A stretch of 64,000 bases of DNA from Procambarus clarkii (taxonomy: Eukaryota; Arthropoda; Malacostraca; Decapoda; Cambaridae): positions 4,239,232 to 4,303,231 of the forward strand of contig NC_091209.1 in assembly GCF_040958095.1 (NCBI RefSeq). Direction: 5' to 3'. Numbering within the stretch: position 1 is the stretch's first letter; every line of letters starts with the position of its first letter. The position numbers were made by a program, and so were the translations under genes. Shown piece after piece: positions 1 through 13,345 of the stretch. The notes under the pieces were generated by a model. That model made no database searches. It was not told where the DNA came from and saw only the letters and a list, made by a program, of their open reading frames with translations.

Positions 1-258
1 GAGGGAACATGATTGCAACATACAGGATACTGAAGGGAATTGAGAAGATGGATTACAGCCTCTTTAATGTGTGAGAGAAAGTTTAACGTGATGACATGCA
101 TGGAAGCAGGAAACAATTTTTTCGAAGAAATGTAAGGAAATACTCGTACTCTGTAAGGTGGGGTCAACAAGTGCAATGCACTGAAAAAAGAAGTTGTGGA
201 AGCCACCTCCCTCTATAAACGTTAAAGTAAGATTCGACCAGGAAGTAGAACATTAGGA
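1..258 (+). pseudogene. 3' scrap of a Jockey/CR1-like LINE (left arm)
   Basis: Translation begins in a recognisable LINE C-terminal block (residues like GNMIATYRILKGIEKMDYSLF) and then falls into stops. The same block occurs in better shape at 56631-57068 in this window, where it follows a reverse transcriptase. The left edge is cut by the window. The mirror copy is at 52020-52720 on the minus strand and runs further upstream into the RT-connected region. Degenerate and non-functional. Confidence 0.7.
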
Positions 259-358
259 TAGTTCAAGTAGGTTCAACAAGGCTAGTAGGTTAGGGCAGTA
301 AGACCTAGACATCACTTCTCCATGGACACTGTTAAGTACTAATTGGCAACTAAGTACA

Positions 359-455
359 GGATCATCAACACATTTCATCACTTATGGTCATCAACACAGG
401 GTCATCAACACATTTCATCAACTTATGGTCATCAACACAGGGTCATCAACTTATG
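359..455. repeat. 27-bp minisatellite, about two units (left arm)
   Basis: About two copies of a 27-bp unit containing catcaacacatttcatcaac and ttatggt. The right arm holds about eight units at 51695-51905. It is a clear copy-number difference between the arms. Confidence 0.85.
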
Positions 456-668
456 ATCATGAACACAGAGTAATCAATACAGCATTATCAGCAGAGAGTC
501 GTCTTAAAAACTAATCCCTCAGTAACCATTATGTAATATTTGTGGTTAGATATTTCATGTGATTATATTATCAGCTACTGATACAAGGTATCAAAATTAT
601 TATCAATTTCCCAAAATTATTAACAATAGGCCTTTGGTTGTTGTTTCTTACTGCTTTCTGGCCGCCAG

Positions 669-855
669 GATTTATGTGGACTGCGTCTTCAACCACATGA
701 GCGGGTGGTGGCTGAGGGGACGCCTACCACCGGAGGAACATCATTTGACTATGGCTCCGAGTCCTACCCGGGGTCCCATATTCTGGCTTCGATTTCAACG
801 ATGCAAACTGCAACTCTTCCAATGCTGCATTGAAAGCTATGCGGACGCAAAACAG
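669..855 (+). pseudogene. Alpha-amylase exon A, frameshifted (left arm)
   Basis: Internal exon of a glycosyl hydrolase family 13 alpha-amylase. It is bounded by an AG acceptor (667-668) and a GTAAAG donor (856-861). The conserved RIYVDCVFNHMSGWW block, which carries the amylase VxDxVxNH motif, is readable at the start. Compared with the right-arm copy (51264-51453, open throughout) this exon is 3 nt shorter: one G lost after ggtggtgg, one C lost from a CCCC run, and one base lost near aatgctgc. These put the middle out of frame, although the end (ESYADAKQ) is back in frame. The changes look like homopolymer errors but could be real pseudogenisation. The next exon is 19 kb downstream. Confidence 0.88.
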
Positions 856-871
856 GTAAAGTAAATTATCT

Positions 872-911
<40 letters not shown>

Positions 912-914
912 TAT

Positions 915-1301
915 GTCGTACCTAATAGCCAGAAACGCACTTCTCAGCCTACTATTCAAGGCCCGATTTGCCTAATAAGCCAAGTTTTCATGAATTAATG
1001 TTTTTCGTCTACCTAACCTACCTAACCTAACCTAACCTAGCTTTTTTGGCTACCTAACCTAACCTTACCTATAAATATAGGTTAGGTTAGGTTAGGTAGG
1101 GTTGGTTAGGTTCGGTCATATATCTACGTTAATTTTAACTCCAATAAAAAGAAATTGAACCTCATACATAGAGAAAAGGGTTGCTTTATCATTTCATAAG
1201 AAAAAAATTATAGTAAATATATTAATTCAGGAAAACTTGGCTTATTAGGCAAATCGGGCCTTGAATAGTAGGCTGAGAAGTGAGTTCTGGCTACTAGGTA
1301 C

Positions 1302-1304
<3 letters not shown>
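915..1304. mobile_element. TTAGG-bearing fold-back element, copy L1
   Basis: Starts gtcgtacctaatagcc and ends ggctactaggtacgac. The two ends form a terminal inverted repeat of about 75-80 bp. The interior contains CCTAA runs, then GGTTA runs in opposite orientation around a short AT loop. It is flanked by (TA)n on both sides. No coding capacity, so it is classed as a MITE-like fold-back element. Confidence 0.85.
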
Positions 1305-2296
<992 letters not shown>

Positions 2297-2308
2297 TAGT
2301 ATATATAT

Positions 2309-2691
2309 GTCGTACCTAGTAGCCAGAACGCACTTCTGAACCTACTATGCAAGGCCCGATTTGCCTAATAAGCCAAGTTTTCCTGAATTAATATATTTTC
2401 TCTAATTTTTTTCTTATGAAATGATAAAGCTACCCATTTCATATGTATGAGGTCAATTTTTTTTTATTGGAGTTAAAATTAACGTAGATATATGACCGAA
2501 CCTAACCAACCTCTACCTAACCTAACCTATCTTATAGGTTAGGTTAGGTTAGGTAGCCGAAAAAGTTAGGTTAGGTTAGGTTAGGTAAGTTAGGTAGTCG
2601 AAAAACAATTAATTCATGAAAACTTGGCTTATTAGGCAAATCGGGCCTTGCATAGTAGGCTGAGAAGTGAGTTCTGGCTACTAGGTACGAC
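2309..2691. mobile_element. TTAGG-bearing fold-back element, copy L4
   Basis: Same family and same orientation as L3, with a slightly shorter telomere-like core. It ends at ctaggtacgac, where the next (TA)n tract starts after a short tacatatacata transition. Confidence 0.85.
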
Positions 2692-2697
2692 ATATAC

Positions 2698-2791
<94 letters not shown>

Positions 2792-2935
2792 TTTAATTTG
2801 TGAGGGTACCACCTCTGGTGCCAATGTGGGGACCCATAGCCTCGGAGAAGAAAATAAAAAGTACTCAGAGAAGACCTTGTGGTTTCTCACTGAACACTAA
2901 TATTATCTTCTCCTACCACCCCTCTTCTTTTGTAT

Positions 2936-4412
2936 GTACATATATATATTTGCTTTATTTGAACTTTGTTACAAAAAAAGAGTTACATATAGGTTACAAA
3001 GATGGTTATCATAGTTGTCGAGTTCCTCCAGCTCCTCAGATGGCGGGCAGGAACCCTGGATGCAGTGCGCATTTTCCCCTCTGTATCGCCACGCTGAGGC
3101 GCTGGAAAAGAAAGCTGGCAGCTCTAGGGTCCCTTGTTGTTTCAATGAGCCTAGAACCCAGTTCCTTCAAAAAACTGGTAGCACTTTTACCCCAGGCGCC
3201 GAGTGTCTCAGAAGCAATGGGGACAAAATTGTAGTGATGATCCAGTTCTCTATACTTACAGGATTTGGCTGCTTCCCTGTGGGTGGCAGCGCTACCTGGT
3301 TGTGCAACACTGAGGTCAATGTAGGTGTTAGCCAGGGTTGATACGCACGTGTAGTCCCATACCAACTGCTTGCCATTCTTCCAGGAGTTTTTGGCTACTG
3401 TAAGATAGTGAATACCTCAGAAAGTAGGTTAACCTGGGGAGGGACAGACATCTGGTGATGAGGTAGAGTGCATCATGAGCATCAATATCCTCAATCCTCC
3501 CATCCATCCTCTTAAGGTCGGCGATTTTCTTATCAAGGACCTCATCGATGGTTTTCAACCCCAGGGGAGCTCCTAGGAGTGTGCTGTCTTCAGGTTTAGT
3601 TTTATGGATATTTGGCAGAAGACCCTCTATTCTCTCTACGATGCCCTTGTTGGAACATATTATTTCACATTTAGAAGGGTTCAGGGTGAGGCCTAAAACT
3701 GCACCTTGCTCCTGGATTTTTCTGATGTCCTCCAGGAGGGAGTCTTGGGAACCAGCTAGGGTACCATCATCCAAGAACCAGATGTTAAGCTCGCTGGACA
3801 GGACCTCTGTGACTTGTTTGATGACTAAGCAGAAAAGGAGAAGAGCAAGGGGATCACCCTGTTGGACGCCTTCTCGCGAGTCAATTTCATGTTCGCCAAA
3901 AAGTAGCTTAAGATCCATACTGAAGCATGAATGTACAAAAGGGTAGAGGGAAGGGAAATGACTATGACCGCACGGAGTACAGCATCCCTCCGCACCAAAT
4001 TGAAGGCATTTTTGAAATCTAGCTTGATAAGGGCCTTTTCGTCTTTGATGTTGGCGATGAAGGCTCGAGCTGCATGGGCTGCCGCCTCACACCCTTGTGG
4101 AATGCCGAACCCGAGCTGTTTTGGCTTCAGCATGTTGGCCGCTGCATCACTAACTGTTCTTGCAGCTGCCTTTGCGACGAGACGCCGGAGAGAATTGCCC
4201 ACAGCTATTGGCCTGATCCCTCCATCCTTTTTCTTTAGAGCACAGAGAGATGCTTCAAAAAAGATAGGTCTTATGGACGCTGGTATGTTGCCAGCTAGAC
4301 ATGTGTTGGTGAATCTGGTTAGTTCCACCAAGAGGTTCTTTGCAATGTCACCCAGTGCAGGGTTGAGCATTTGCTTGAGATGGTTGGGTTTTAGTCCTGT
4401 GAACCCACCTGC
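2936..4412 (-). pseudogene. R2-like (restriction-like endonuclease) LINE, deleted copy (left arm)
   Basis: Reverse transcriptase of a non-LTR retrotransposon. Visible on the minus strand are a fingers region with KKDGGIRPIAVGNSLRR (around 4220), the palm block KLDFKNAFNLVRRD (around 4010), a GVQQGDPL motif (around 3860) and FLDDGTLAG (around 3760, the catalytic DD). Compared with the right arm (47605-49815) this copy lacks 749 bp between about 3385 and 3386. That removes the zinc-knuckle region and most of the endonuclease domain and shifts the frame. It is 5'-truncated at about 4412, where a Penelope 3' fragment abuts. The region 2784-2935 is its 3' flank, with no gene seen. Confidence 0.8.
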
Positions 4413-5128
<716 letters not shown>

Positions 5129-5214
5129 ATATTACGAAAATAAACACGTGATTTAAAAATGTGACAATGTCAGACCACGGAAGAAAAATGATAACATGGA
5201 ATTTCCTTAAGTAC

Positions 5215-5238
5215 TTTCGTATATTAATACATCTTCAG
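5215..5238 (-). ncRNA. Hammerhead-like core fragment, family 3 (left arm)
   Basis: On the minus strand: CTGAAGA, T, GTAT-TAAT-ATAC, GAAA. The conserved CUGANGA and GAAA boxes bracket a 4-bp stem II. No convincing stem III or stem I was found, so it may be a remnant. The surrounding segment 5129-5530 is otherwise non-coding, with a short repeat of gcccatctgatg-type words near 5330-5390. Confidence 0.4.
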
Positions 5239-5531
5239 AAGGAGTGATTTTAACAGATCGAGTGATGGGTATAAATAGGCAGGAGAGAATGGTGAAGTGA
5301 GGTGAGGTACAATACGTGGACAACGCAGACGGCCCATTGGCCCATCAGATGCAGGCAATTGGCCCATCTGATGTAGCCCAATGGCCCATCCTGATACAGC
5401 AACATACACAGGCACAATACATAGATAATTATAGCATAAAATGGTAAATATATATAATGAATTAGTGAGACAAATGTTTTCCAATGATCCTACTTAAATC
5501 GCCCTTTAACTGATTAATAGATCAGTTAAAT

Positions 5532-6188
5532 GTGCAATCATTGTGCAGAGACACCAAAACAACGTCTCCAAACCCCAAGGTGGAAGATAGCATTCCCACC
5601 ACAGTACTGTACTGCAAGGTGCAACAAACAAAGAGTGTCCAATCGGCAAAGTCTAAAGGTAATACGACTTTGCCTACTGCCCAAATTACCATCCAGAATA
5701 AGAGGGCCAAGGTCCATACCCGTGGTTTGTTTGACCAAGGGTCCCAGAGAACATATGTTACTAAAAGGTTGGCAGATGAACTACAATTAAGGCCTGTAGC
5801 CCAGATGTCATTCAACATCTCAGGGTTTGTAACAGATGCAGGACCTCAAGTCTACCAGGTGGTACAACCATCAGTACGCTTAGGCAGGTACGTCTGTCGA
5901 GTACAAGCCATTGTGGTGGACAAAATACCAGTAGACCTACAAGTTCAAGGTCTGAGAGCAACAGCCAAATTCCTGAGAGATAGAGGAATAAAATTGGCAG
6001 ATAATATTAAGTCTGATCACCTCACCGACTTCGGTCTCCTTGTAGGGACAGACTATTGTCATCGATTCATCGGTAGCCCTACTAAATATCAGGGCATAAC
6101 CATGTTAAACTCTGCAGGAGGTAAATTACTCTCAGGCCCAGTATCAAGCCTGAGGAGACCTATGCCTGCAGATAAACAATACCAATAG
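5532..6188 (+). CDS. BEL/Pao-type aspartic protease ORF, isolated (left arm)
   Basis: An open frame of 218 codons. It contains GLFDQGSQRTYVTKRLADEL (residues about 66-85), the retropepsin-like DUF1758 signature of BEL/Pao retrotransposons, with the catalytic Asp in FDQGS. A second block, DFGLLVGTDY (around 165-175), corresponds to the family's L-I-G-x-D segment. No RT, RNase H or integrase follows; 6189-7380 is non-coding. It is therefore a fragment of a larger Gag-Pol polyprotein whose ORF survives by chance or by youth. The first methionine is arbitrary. The right-arm copy (45891-46547) is also open at the same length. Confidence 0.75.
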   Translation: MQSLCRDTKTTSPNPKVEDSIPTTVLYCKVQQTKSVQSAKSKGNTTLPTAQITIQNKRAKVHTRGLFDQGSQRTYVTKRLADELQLRPVAQMSFNISGFVTDAGPQVYQVVQPSVRLGRYVCRVQAIVVDKIPVDLQVQGLRATAKFLRDRGIKLADNIKSDHLTDFGLLVGTDYCHRFIGSPTKYQGITMLNSAGGKLLSGPVSSLRRPMPADKQYQ

Positions 6189-7683
<1,495 letters not shown>

Positions 7684-7803
7684 TAAATATGACTGAAAAA
7701 GTAAGATTAATAATTCTAACACGAATTTTCTCAATCTTTCGTACATTTCTTTTCGCTGTTGGAGGTAATTCAAAAATCAATTCTCCAAAATTCATTTTTA
7801 TTT

Positions 7804-7864
7804 CTAGTCTGACGCGACACTTGAGCGCGTTTCGTAAAACTTATTACATTTTCAAAGACTTTAG
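7804..7864 (-). ncRNA. Hammerhead-ribozyme-like motif in Penelope tail (left arm, second copy)
   Basis: Same layout as the motif at 4765-4825: stem I AGTCT/AGACT, core TTGAAAA, extra T, stem II GTAA/TTAC, GAAA, stem III CGCG/CGCG, cleavage-site-like GTC. It lies about 160-230 bp past the stop codon of the Penelope ORF. Confidence 0.6.
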
Positions 7865-8028
7865 TTTAAACATACACAACTGAATAGAACTTACACAACT
7901 CCGATTTGTTTATATCTACATTTGAGTGAGGTGGATGGGGTGAGGTGGTATTTAATAAGGTATTAATTTCATCAACACAAGACAGAACACGAAACAATGG
8001 GTATTGAATAGAAGTGACTGTAGAAAGC

Positions 8029-10014
8029 CTATTGGTCCATATTTCTTGATGCTTCTATATTGGAGCGGAGCCTTGAGGTGGGTAGAATATAGTTGTGCAT
8101 TAATTGGCTGTTGATTGCTGGTGTTGACTTCTTGATGTGTAGTGCCTCGCAAACGTCAAGCCGCCTGCTGTCGCTGTATCTATCGATGATTTCTGTGTTG
8201 TTTACTAGGATTTCTCTGGCGATGGTTTGGTTGTGGGAAGAGATTATATGTTCCTTAATGGAGCCCTGTTGCTTATGCATCGTTAAACGCCTAGAAAGAG
8301 ATGTTGTTGTCTTGCCTATATACTGGGTTTTTTGGAGCTTACAGTCTCCAAGAGGGCATTTGAAGGCATAGACGACGTTGGTCTCTTTTAAAACGTTCTG
8401 TTTTGTGTCTGGAGAGTTTCTCATGAGTAGGCTGGCCGTTTTTCTGGTTTTATAGTAAATCGTCAGTTGTATCCTCTGATTTTTGTCTGTAGGGATAACG
8501 TTTCTATTAACAATATCTTTCAGGACCCTTTCCTCCATTTTATGAGCTGTGGAAAAGAAGTTCCTGTAAAATAGTCTAATAGGGGGTATAGGTGTTGTGT
8601 TGGTTGTCTCTTCAGAGGTTGCATGGCATTTCACTTTCCTTCTTATGATGTCTTGGACGAAACCATTGGAGAAGCCGTTGTTGACTAGGACCTGTCTTAC
8701 CCTACAGAGTTCTTTGCCGACTTGCTTCCATTCTGAGCTGTGGCTGAGAGCACGGTCGACATATGCGTTAACAACACTCCTCTTGTACCAATCTGGGCAG
8801 TCGCTTTTGGCATTTAGGCACATTCCTATGTTCGTTTCCTTAGTGTAGACTGCAGTGTGGAAATCTCCGCTCTTTTCCATGACTGTTACATCTAGAAAGG
8901 GCAGCTTCCCATCCTTTTCCATCTCGTAAGTGAAACGCAGCACGGAACTCCGCTGAAATGCTTCCTTCAGCTCCTGCAGATGGCTGACATCAGGTACGTG
9001 TGTAAAAATGTTGTCAACATACCTGCAGTATATGGCCGGTTTCAAGTTCATGTCGACTAAGACTTTTTGCTCGATGGTACCCATGTAGATGTTTGCAAAC
9101 AGGACACCTAGGGGAGAACCCATGGCGACCCCATCTACTTGCTTATACATGTGCCCATCCGGGCTCAAGAAGGGTGCCTCTTTAGTACAAGCTTGGAGTA
9201 GTTTCCTTAGGATATTTTCTGGTATGTCAAGAGGAGTACAGGCTGGATCACGATACACTCTGTCGGCTATCATCCCGATTGTCTCGTCCACTGGTACGTT
9301 GGTGAACAGCGATTCTACGTCCAACGAGGCTCTTATTTCTGTGGCCCGTGTGCCCCGCAGTAAGTCAACAAATTCCTTTGGCGACTTCAGGCTGAAGGCG
9401 CAAGGGACATAAGGAGTCAGCAGGCCATTGAGTCGCTTCGCTAGTCTGTACGTGGGTGTGGGTATCTGGCTAATGATTGGCCGAAGTGGGTTTCCAGGCT
9501 TGTGTGTCTTGACATTTCCATACGCATATCCAGGTTTATATTCCCCAATAATCTTTGGCAGGTGGAGTCCTGATTTCTTGGCGTTCACAGTTTCGATTAG
9601 TTTGTTGACCTTTGCTTTCAATTCGGCTGTAGTGTCCTTCGTTACCCTTTGGAATTTAGTTTGGTCAGAGAGTATGAGGTTCATTTTCGCCAGATATTCG
9701 TCATTTTTAAGAATGACGTATATTGGCGACTTGTCACCTCTCCTGACAACTATCTCCTTGTTCTCACGAAGGCTTTTGGCTGCCGCTTTGAGCTCGGGGG
9801 ACAGTCTGGTGCTTCTGTAATTGCCTCGATTCTTTCCTCCTTCCACAATAAGTTCTGCTTGTAAGGTATCTTTGGTAGTGACCTTCTTTTGTGTCTCGAG
9901 GTCGAATATGTCGTCCAACAGAATTTCCAACTCCACTTTCCGGGCCATCTCACTCGGTCTGGACATAACGTGACAGTTTATGCCCAGATTTAGGAGTGTA
10001 TCCCACCCATCCAA
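8029..10014 (-). CDS. Penelope-like reverse transcriptase with GIY-YIG endonuclease
   Basis: An uninterrupted frame of 661 codons. RT motifs: SLDVESLFTNVPVDE (residue about 230), GVAMGSPLGVLFANIYM (about 295-311) and YCRYVDNIF (about 327-335, catalytic aspartate). The C-terminal domain has VYAFKCPLGDC followed by QYIGKTTTSLSRR (about 545-575), the GIY-YIG nuclease signature typical of Penelope elements with an endonuclease. The usual role is to copy the element's RNA at a nicked target. The N-terminus is probably incomplete, because the ORF starts at the junction with the inverted copy. The right-arm copy has a one-base G loss near 42760 and is split in two frames. Confidence 0.9.
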   Translation of the reverse strand: MDGWDTLLNLGINCHVMSRPSEMARKVELEILLDDIFDLETQKKVTTKDTLQAELIVEGGKNRGNYRSTRLSPELKAAAKSLRENKEIVVRRGDKSPIYVILKNDEYLAKMNLILSDQTKFQRVTKDTTAELKAKVNKLIETVNAKKSGLHLPKIIGEYKPGYAYGNVKTHKPGNPLRPIISQIPTPTYRLAKRLNGLLTPYVPCAFSLKSPKEFVDLLRGTRATEIRASLDVESLFTNVPVDETIGMIADRVYRDPACTPLDIPENILRKLLQACTKEAPFLSPDGHMYKQVDGVAMGSPLGVLFANIYMGTIEQKVLVDMNLKPAIYCRYVDNIFTHVPDVSHLQELKEAFQRSSVLRFTYEMEKDGKLPFLDVTVMEKSGDFHTAVYTKETNIGMCLNAKSDCPDWYKRSVVNAYVDRALSHSSEWKQVGKELCRVRQVLVNNGFSNGFVQDIIRRKVKCHATSEETTNTTPIPPIRLFYRNFFSTAHKMEERVLKDIVNRNVIPTDKNQRIQLTIYYKTRKTASLLMRNSPDTKQNVLKETNVVYAFKCPLGDCKLQKTQYIGKTTTSLSRRLTMHKQQGSIKEHIISSHNQTIAREILVNNTEIIDRYSDSRRLDVCEALHIKKSTPAINSQLMHNYILPTSRLRSNIEASRNMDQ

Positions 10015-10017
10015 AAA

Positions 10018-10200
10018 ACCCAGTATATAGGCAAGACAACAACATCTCTTTTAAGGCGTTTAACGATGCATAAGCAACAGGGCTCCATTAAGGAACATAT
10101 AATCTCTTACCACAACCAAACCATCGCCTGAGAAATCCTAGTAAACAACACAGAAATCATCGATTGATACAGCGATAGCAGGCGGCTTGACGTTTGCGTC
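10018..10200 (+). pseudogene. Inverted partial Penelope fragment (left arm)
   Basis: Encodes the GIY-YIG portion (QYIGKTTTSL and on), in opposite orientation to the main element. It has a stop where the main copy reads R, and a changed aag for the R codon. It ends at gcttgacgtttgcg, where sequence turns back on itself (see 10182-10214). In the right arm the equivalent fragment continues through the complete Penelope tail (41560-42235). Confidence 0.85.
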
Positions 10201-10214
10201 AAGCCGCCTGCTTT
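10182..10214. repeat. Small fold-back junction
   Basis: The segment gcaggcggcttgacg is followed after tttg by its exact reverse complement cgtcaagccgcctgc. The sequence before it is Penelope; the sequence after it is the inverted SINE fragment. It looks like a local snap-back join. The right arm has no such turn-back here. Confidence 0.85.
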
Positions 10215-10411
10215 GTTAATCCACTTGACCATCACGACCGGACATAATGAGGTGATAGCCGAGGCTATTTGAACCACCCCACCGCCGGCACTCGGATAGT
10301 AATCTTGGGCATAGCATTTTACCAAATCACCTCATTCTTTCTTGAATGAGGTGATTTGGAACAAGCCATTCAGGCTTCTTCGCATTTGTGTTCCTCACGT
10401 GTGCCCCAAAG
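10214..10411. repeat. Inverted and partial SINE unit (left arm only)
   Basis: 10215-10338 is the reverse complement of part of the 260-bp SINE unit, including its tRNA-like A-box region. A second turn-back, with arms caaatcacctcatt and aatgaggtgatttg, sits at about 10325-10358. A partial forward unit then follows to 10411. Absent from the right arm at this place. Confidence 0.8.
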
Positions 10412-11163
10412 AATGAGGTGATTTGGTAAAATGCTATGCCCAAGATTACTATCCGAGTGCCGGCGGTGGGGTGGTTCAAATAGCCTCGGCTATCACCTCA
10501 TTATGTCCGGTCGTGATGGTCAAGTGGATTAAGGCGTCTTGTACATACCAGTTGTGTTGCTTCTGGGAGTATGGGTTCGAGTCACTTCTGGGGTGTGAGT
10601 TTTCAGTTGCATATTGTCCTGGGGACCATTCAGGCTTGTTCGCATTTGTGTTCCTCACGTGTGCCCCAAAGAATGAGGTGATTTGGTAAAATGCTATGCC
10701 CAAGATTACTATCCGAGTGCCGGCGGTGGGGTGGTTCAAATAGCCTCGGCTATCACCTCATTATGTCCGGTCGTGATGGTCAAGTGGATTAAGGCGTCTT
10801 GTACATACCAGTTGTGTTGCTTCTGGGAGTTTGGGTTCGAGTCACTTCTGGGGTGTGAGTTTTCAGTTGCATATTGTCCTGGGGACCATTCAGGCTTGTT
10901 CGCATTTGTGTTCCTCACGTGTGCCCCAAAGAATGAGGTGATTTGGTAAAATGCTATGCCCAAGATTACTATCCGAGTGCCGGCGGTGGGGTGGTTCAAA
11001 TAGCCTCGGCTATCACCTCATTATGTCCGGTCGTGATGGTCAAGTGGATTAAGGCGTCTTGTACATACCAGTTGTGTTGCTTCTGGGAGTATGGTTCGAG
11101 TCACTTCTGGGTGTGAGTTTTCAGTTGCATATTGTCCTGGGGACCATTCAGGCTTGTTCGCAT
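10412..11163 (+). repeat. Tandem array of a 260-bp tRNA-derived SINE (left arm only)
   Basis: Three units start at 10412, 10672 and 10932 with an exact 260-bp period; the last is cut by (TA)n. Each has a tRNA-like region with an A-box-like tggtcaagtggattaagg and a B-box ggttcgagtca, the internal RNA polymerase III promoter elements of a Leu/Ser-type tRNA. Units are nearly identical, so the array is recent or a tandem-assembly effect. A related single unit lies at 50060-50290 in the right arm. Open frames across it are incidental. Confidence 0.85.
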
Positions 11164-11722
<559 letters not shown>

Positions 11723-11808
<86 letters not shown>

Positions 11809-11815
11809 ATATATA
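11723..11815. repeat. (TA)n microsatellite at Gypsy 5' edge
   Basis: (TA)n running directly into the last 59 bp of the Gypsy LTR; the rest of the 5' LTR is missing. Confidence 0.93.
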
Positions 11816-11874
11816 GTGTTTGTGTTTATTGTCACCTTACTTTAAGTAACAAAAGTAACAATAGAACCGTTACA
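11816..11874 (+). repeat. Gypsy 5' LTR remnant
   Basis: Matches the last part of the 3' LTR (gtgtttgtgtttattgtcacc ... ccgttaca). The two LTR copies differ here by a short insertion in the 5' copy (aacaaaagta). Confidence 0.85.
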
Positions 11875-11890
11875 TTGGTGACCCAGTGAG
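11875..11890 (+). promoter_or_regulatory. Gypsy primer binding site
   Basis: ttggtgacccagtgag directly follows the LTR end TACA. A TGGTGACCC-type sequence complementary to a tRNA 3' end is the expected reverse-transcription start site. I cannot name the tRNA with certainty. Confidence 0.65.
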
Positions 11891-11929
11891 TGAAAAGAAC
11901 ACCTAGTCGCAAAACTAGATCTCCGTCAT

Positions 11930-12478
11930 GGATTTATCTACCAGGTTTGCAGAATACAACACAGATTAACCTGAATTTTGGTTCATGCAGATGGAGGCTA
12001 TTTTCGCCTTTCACGACATTACGACTGAGAACGCCTGATATGCCTGTACCCTGCCAATACTTCCTCGGAGGATATGCACACTGCCTCCACTGTCATCACC
12101 GCACCATCACCAGACACCAGGACGTACACCGCATTGAAGGCCGCTCTTCTACAGGCAGCTATGAAACGCCGAATTCAACAAAGGGACCAACTCCTCACTG
12201 ACAAAAGATTAGCAGACAAAACACCAGCCTAGCTTCTGCCGCATATTCAGTATGTAATGCATAATGCAACTGGTCCAGCCCCCAGCGAGATTGTGAGATC
12301 ACTCTGGATACAACTCTGTCCAAAACACATTCAACCGGCCCTATTCAGTATGGCTGACGACACCCCATTAGGCCAACTGGCTACACTGGCAGACCGGCTT
12401 CATACGACGTCTGATAACGCTACGCTGTCCCACCTCAGCCTTCGAGTTAGCCAGTGCTCCAGCAACACTGTGCTGCCT
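11930..12478 (+). pseudogene. Gypsy gag, 5' part (left arm)
   Basis: Fragments of a Gypsy-type Gag are readable in shifting frames: a WFMQMEAIF-like N-terminal block, then PSEIVRSLWIQLCPKHIQP and QLATLADRLH, a typical capsid-like C-terminal helix region. Several frameshifts and a stop occur near 12230. It is interrupted at about 12479 by the nested LINE. The remaining zinc-knuckle part is at 15300-15535. Confidence 0.75.
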
Positions 12479-12479
12479 T

Positions 12480-13285
12480 GTGGATAAGGAAATCAAAGGA
12501 CGCGCTCTTGCTTTTGCCAAAGGAAGCCTGCTTAACCGAGAAGCTAAAGTCAAATTCCAAGGAAAAAAATCGACCTCAAAAATGCTGGAAAATGGAACTC
12601 CGCAGGGAAGAATACTAAGCCCCATCCTCTTCAACTGTCTCATGGAACAATTCATGAAGCTCAAGCTACCAAAAGCCAAACTTCTTAACTATGCAGACGA
12701 CATTGTGGTCATCATCAATGGCAAAGGTGCAAGAAACCATGCACAAAAATGCCTAGATATTATCAGCAGGGAAGCGGAACACATAGCAGTGAAAATAAAC
12801 AGCCATAAAAAAAGCTATGACCGTTTAAAATGAAAACTCAAGACATCAGACTGGCAATACAAGGACAAGAAATTGAGTGGGTTACCTCTTTTCAATACCT
12901 AGGAGTCATAATAGACAACCAGTTGAAATTCACTCAAGAAATTGAATATCTTCGGCAACGCTGTAAAGCCAGAAACTTAGCTTTGCGCTCCCTGACCAGT
13001 CTTAGAGATGGTGCATCTCTACCAGTACTCAAAATGTACTACGTTCAAGCAGTTAGGTCACTCATTGACTATGCTGCCCCTGCTCTTACATCCCTCAGTG
13101 ATAACCAATGGGAGAAACTGGAAGTGTCTCAAAATGATGCTCTGAGAACAATGCTTGGAGCACCTATATGGACGCGTAGAGAGAACCTAAGAATGGAAAC
13201 AAATTTACCAGCATTAGAAAACAGGATGAAACAAAGGATAGCCTCCATAATAGGAAAACTTACTGGAACAACCGCCAGACTGTGA
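12480..13285 (+). pseudogene. I-like LINE reverse transcriptase, partial (left arm)
   Basis: Contains NGTPQGRILSPILFN (RT motif 4), LNYADDIVVI (catalytic YADD, about 12690) and FQYLGVIID (thumb entry, about 12893). It starts inside the palm, with the first two thirds of the RT missing. A frameshift at about 12830 separates two open stretches of 117 and 151 codons. There is no endonuclease domain. Confidence 0.85.
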
Positions 13286-13345
13286 ATCAAAGACAGCATA
13301 CAGAGATCCTTTCAGAAAAACCTACAGTATAGAACAAGCTCATGG

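Larger units (their letters stand above)
7684..10014 (-). mobile_element. Penelope-like retroelement, near-complete coding copy (left arm)
   Basis: The element consists of the ORF at 8029-10014 plus a 3' tail (7684-8028) with a hammerhead-like motif at 7804-7864. Its 5' end abuts an inverted partial copy of the same element at 10018-10200, giving a head-to-head pair. The mirror is at 42236-44555. Confidence 0.85.

Noticed and set aside
5530-5790. Alternative frame ORFs overlapping the BEL protease
   Set aside because: Shadow frames of the protease reading; only the frame with FDQGS matches a known family.
10412-11163. CRISPR-like array
   Set aside because: The repeat unit is 260 bp with no spacers and lies in an animal genome; it is a SINE tandem array.
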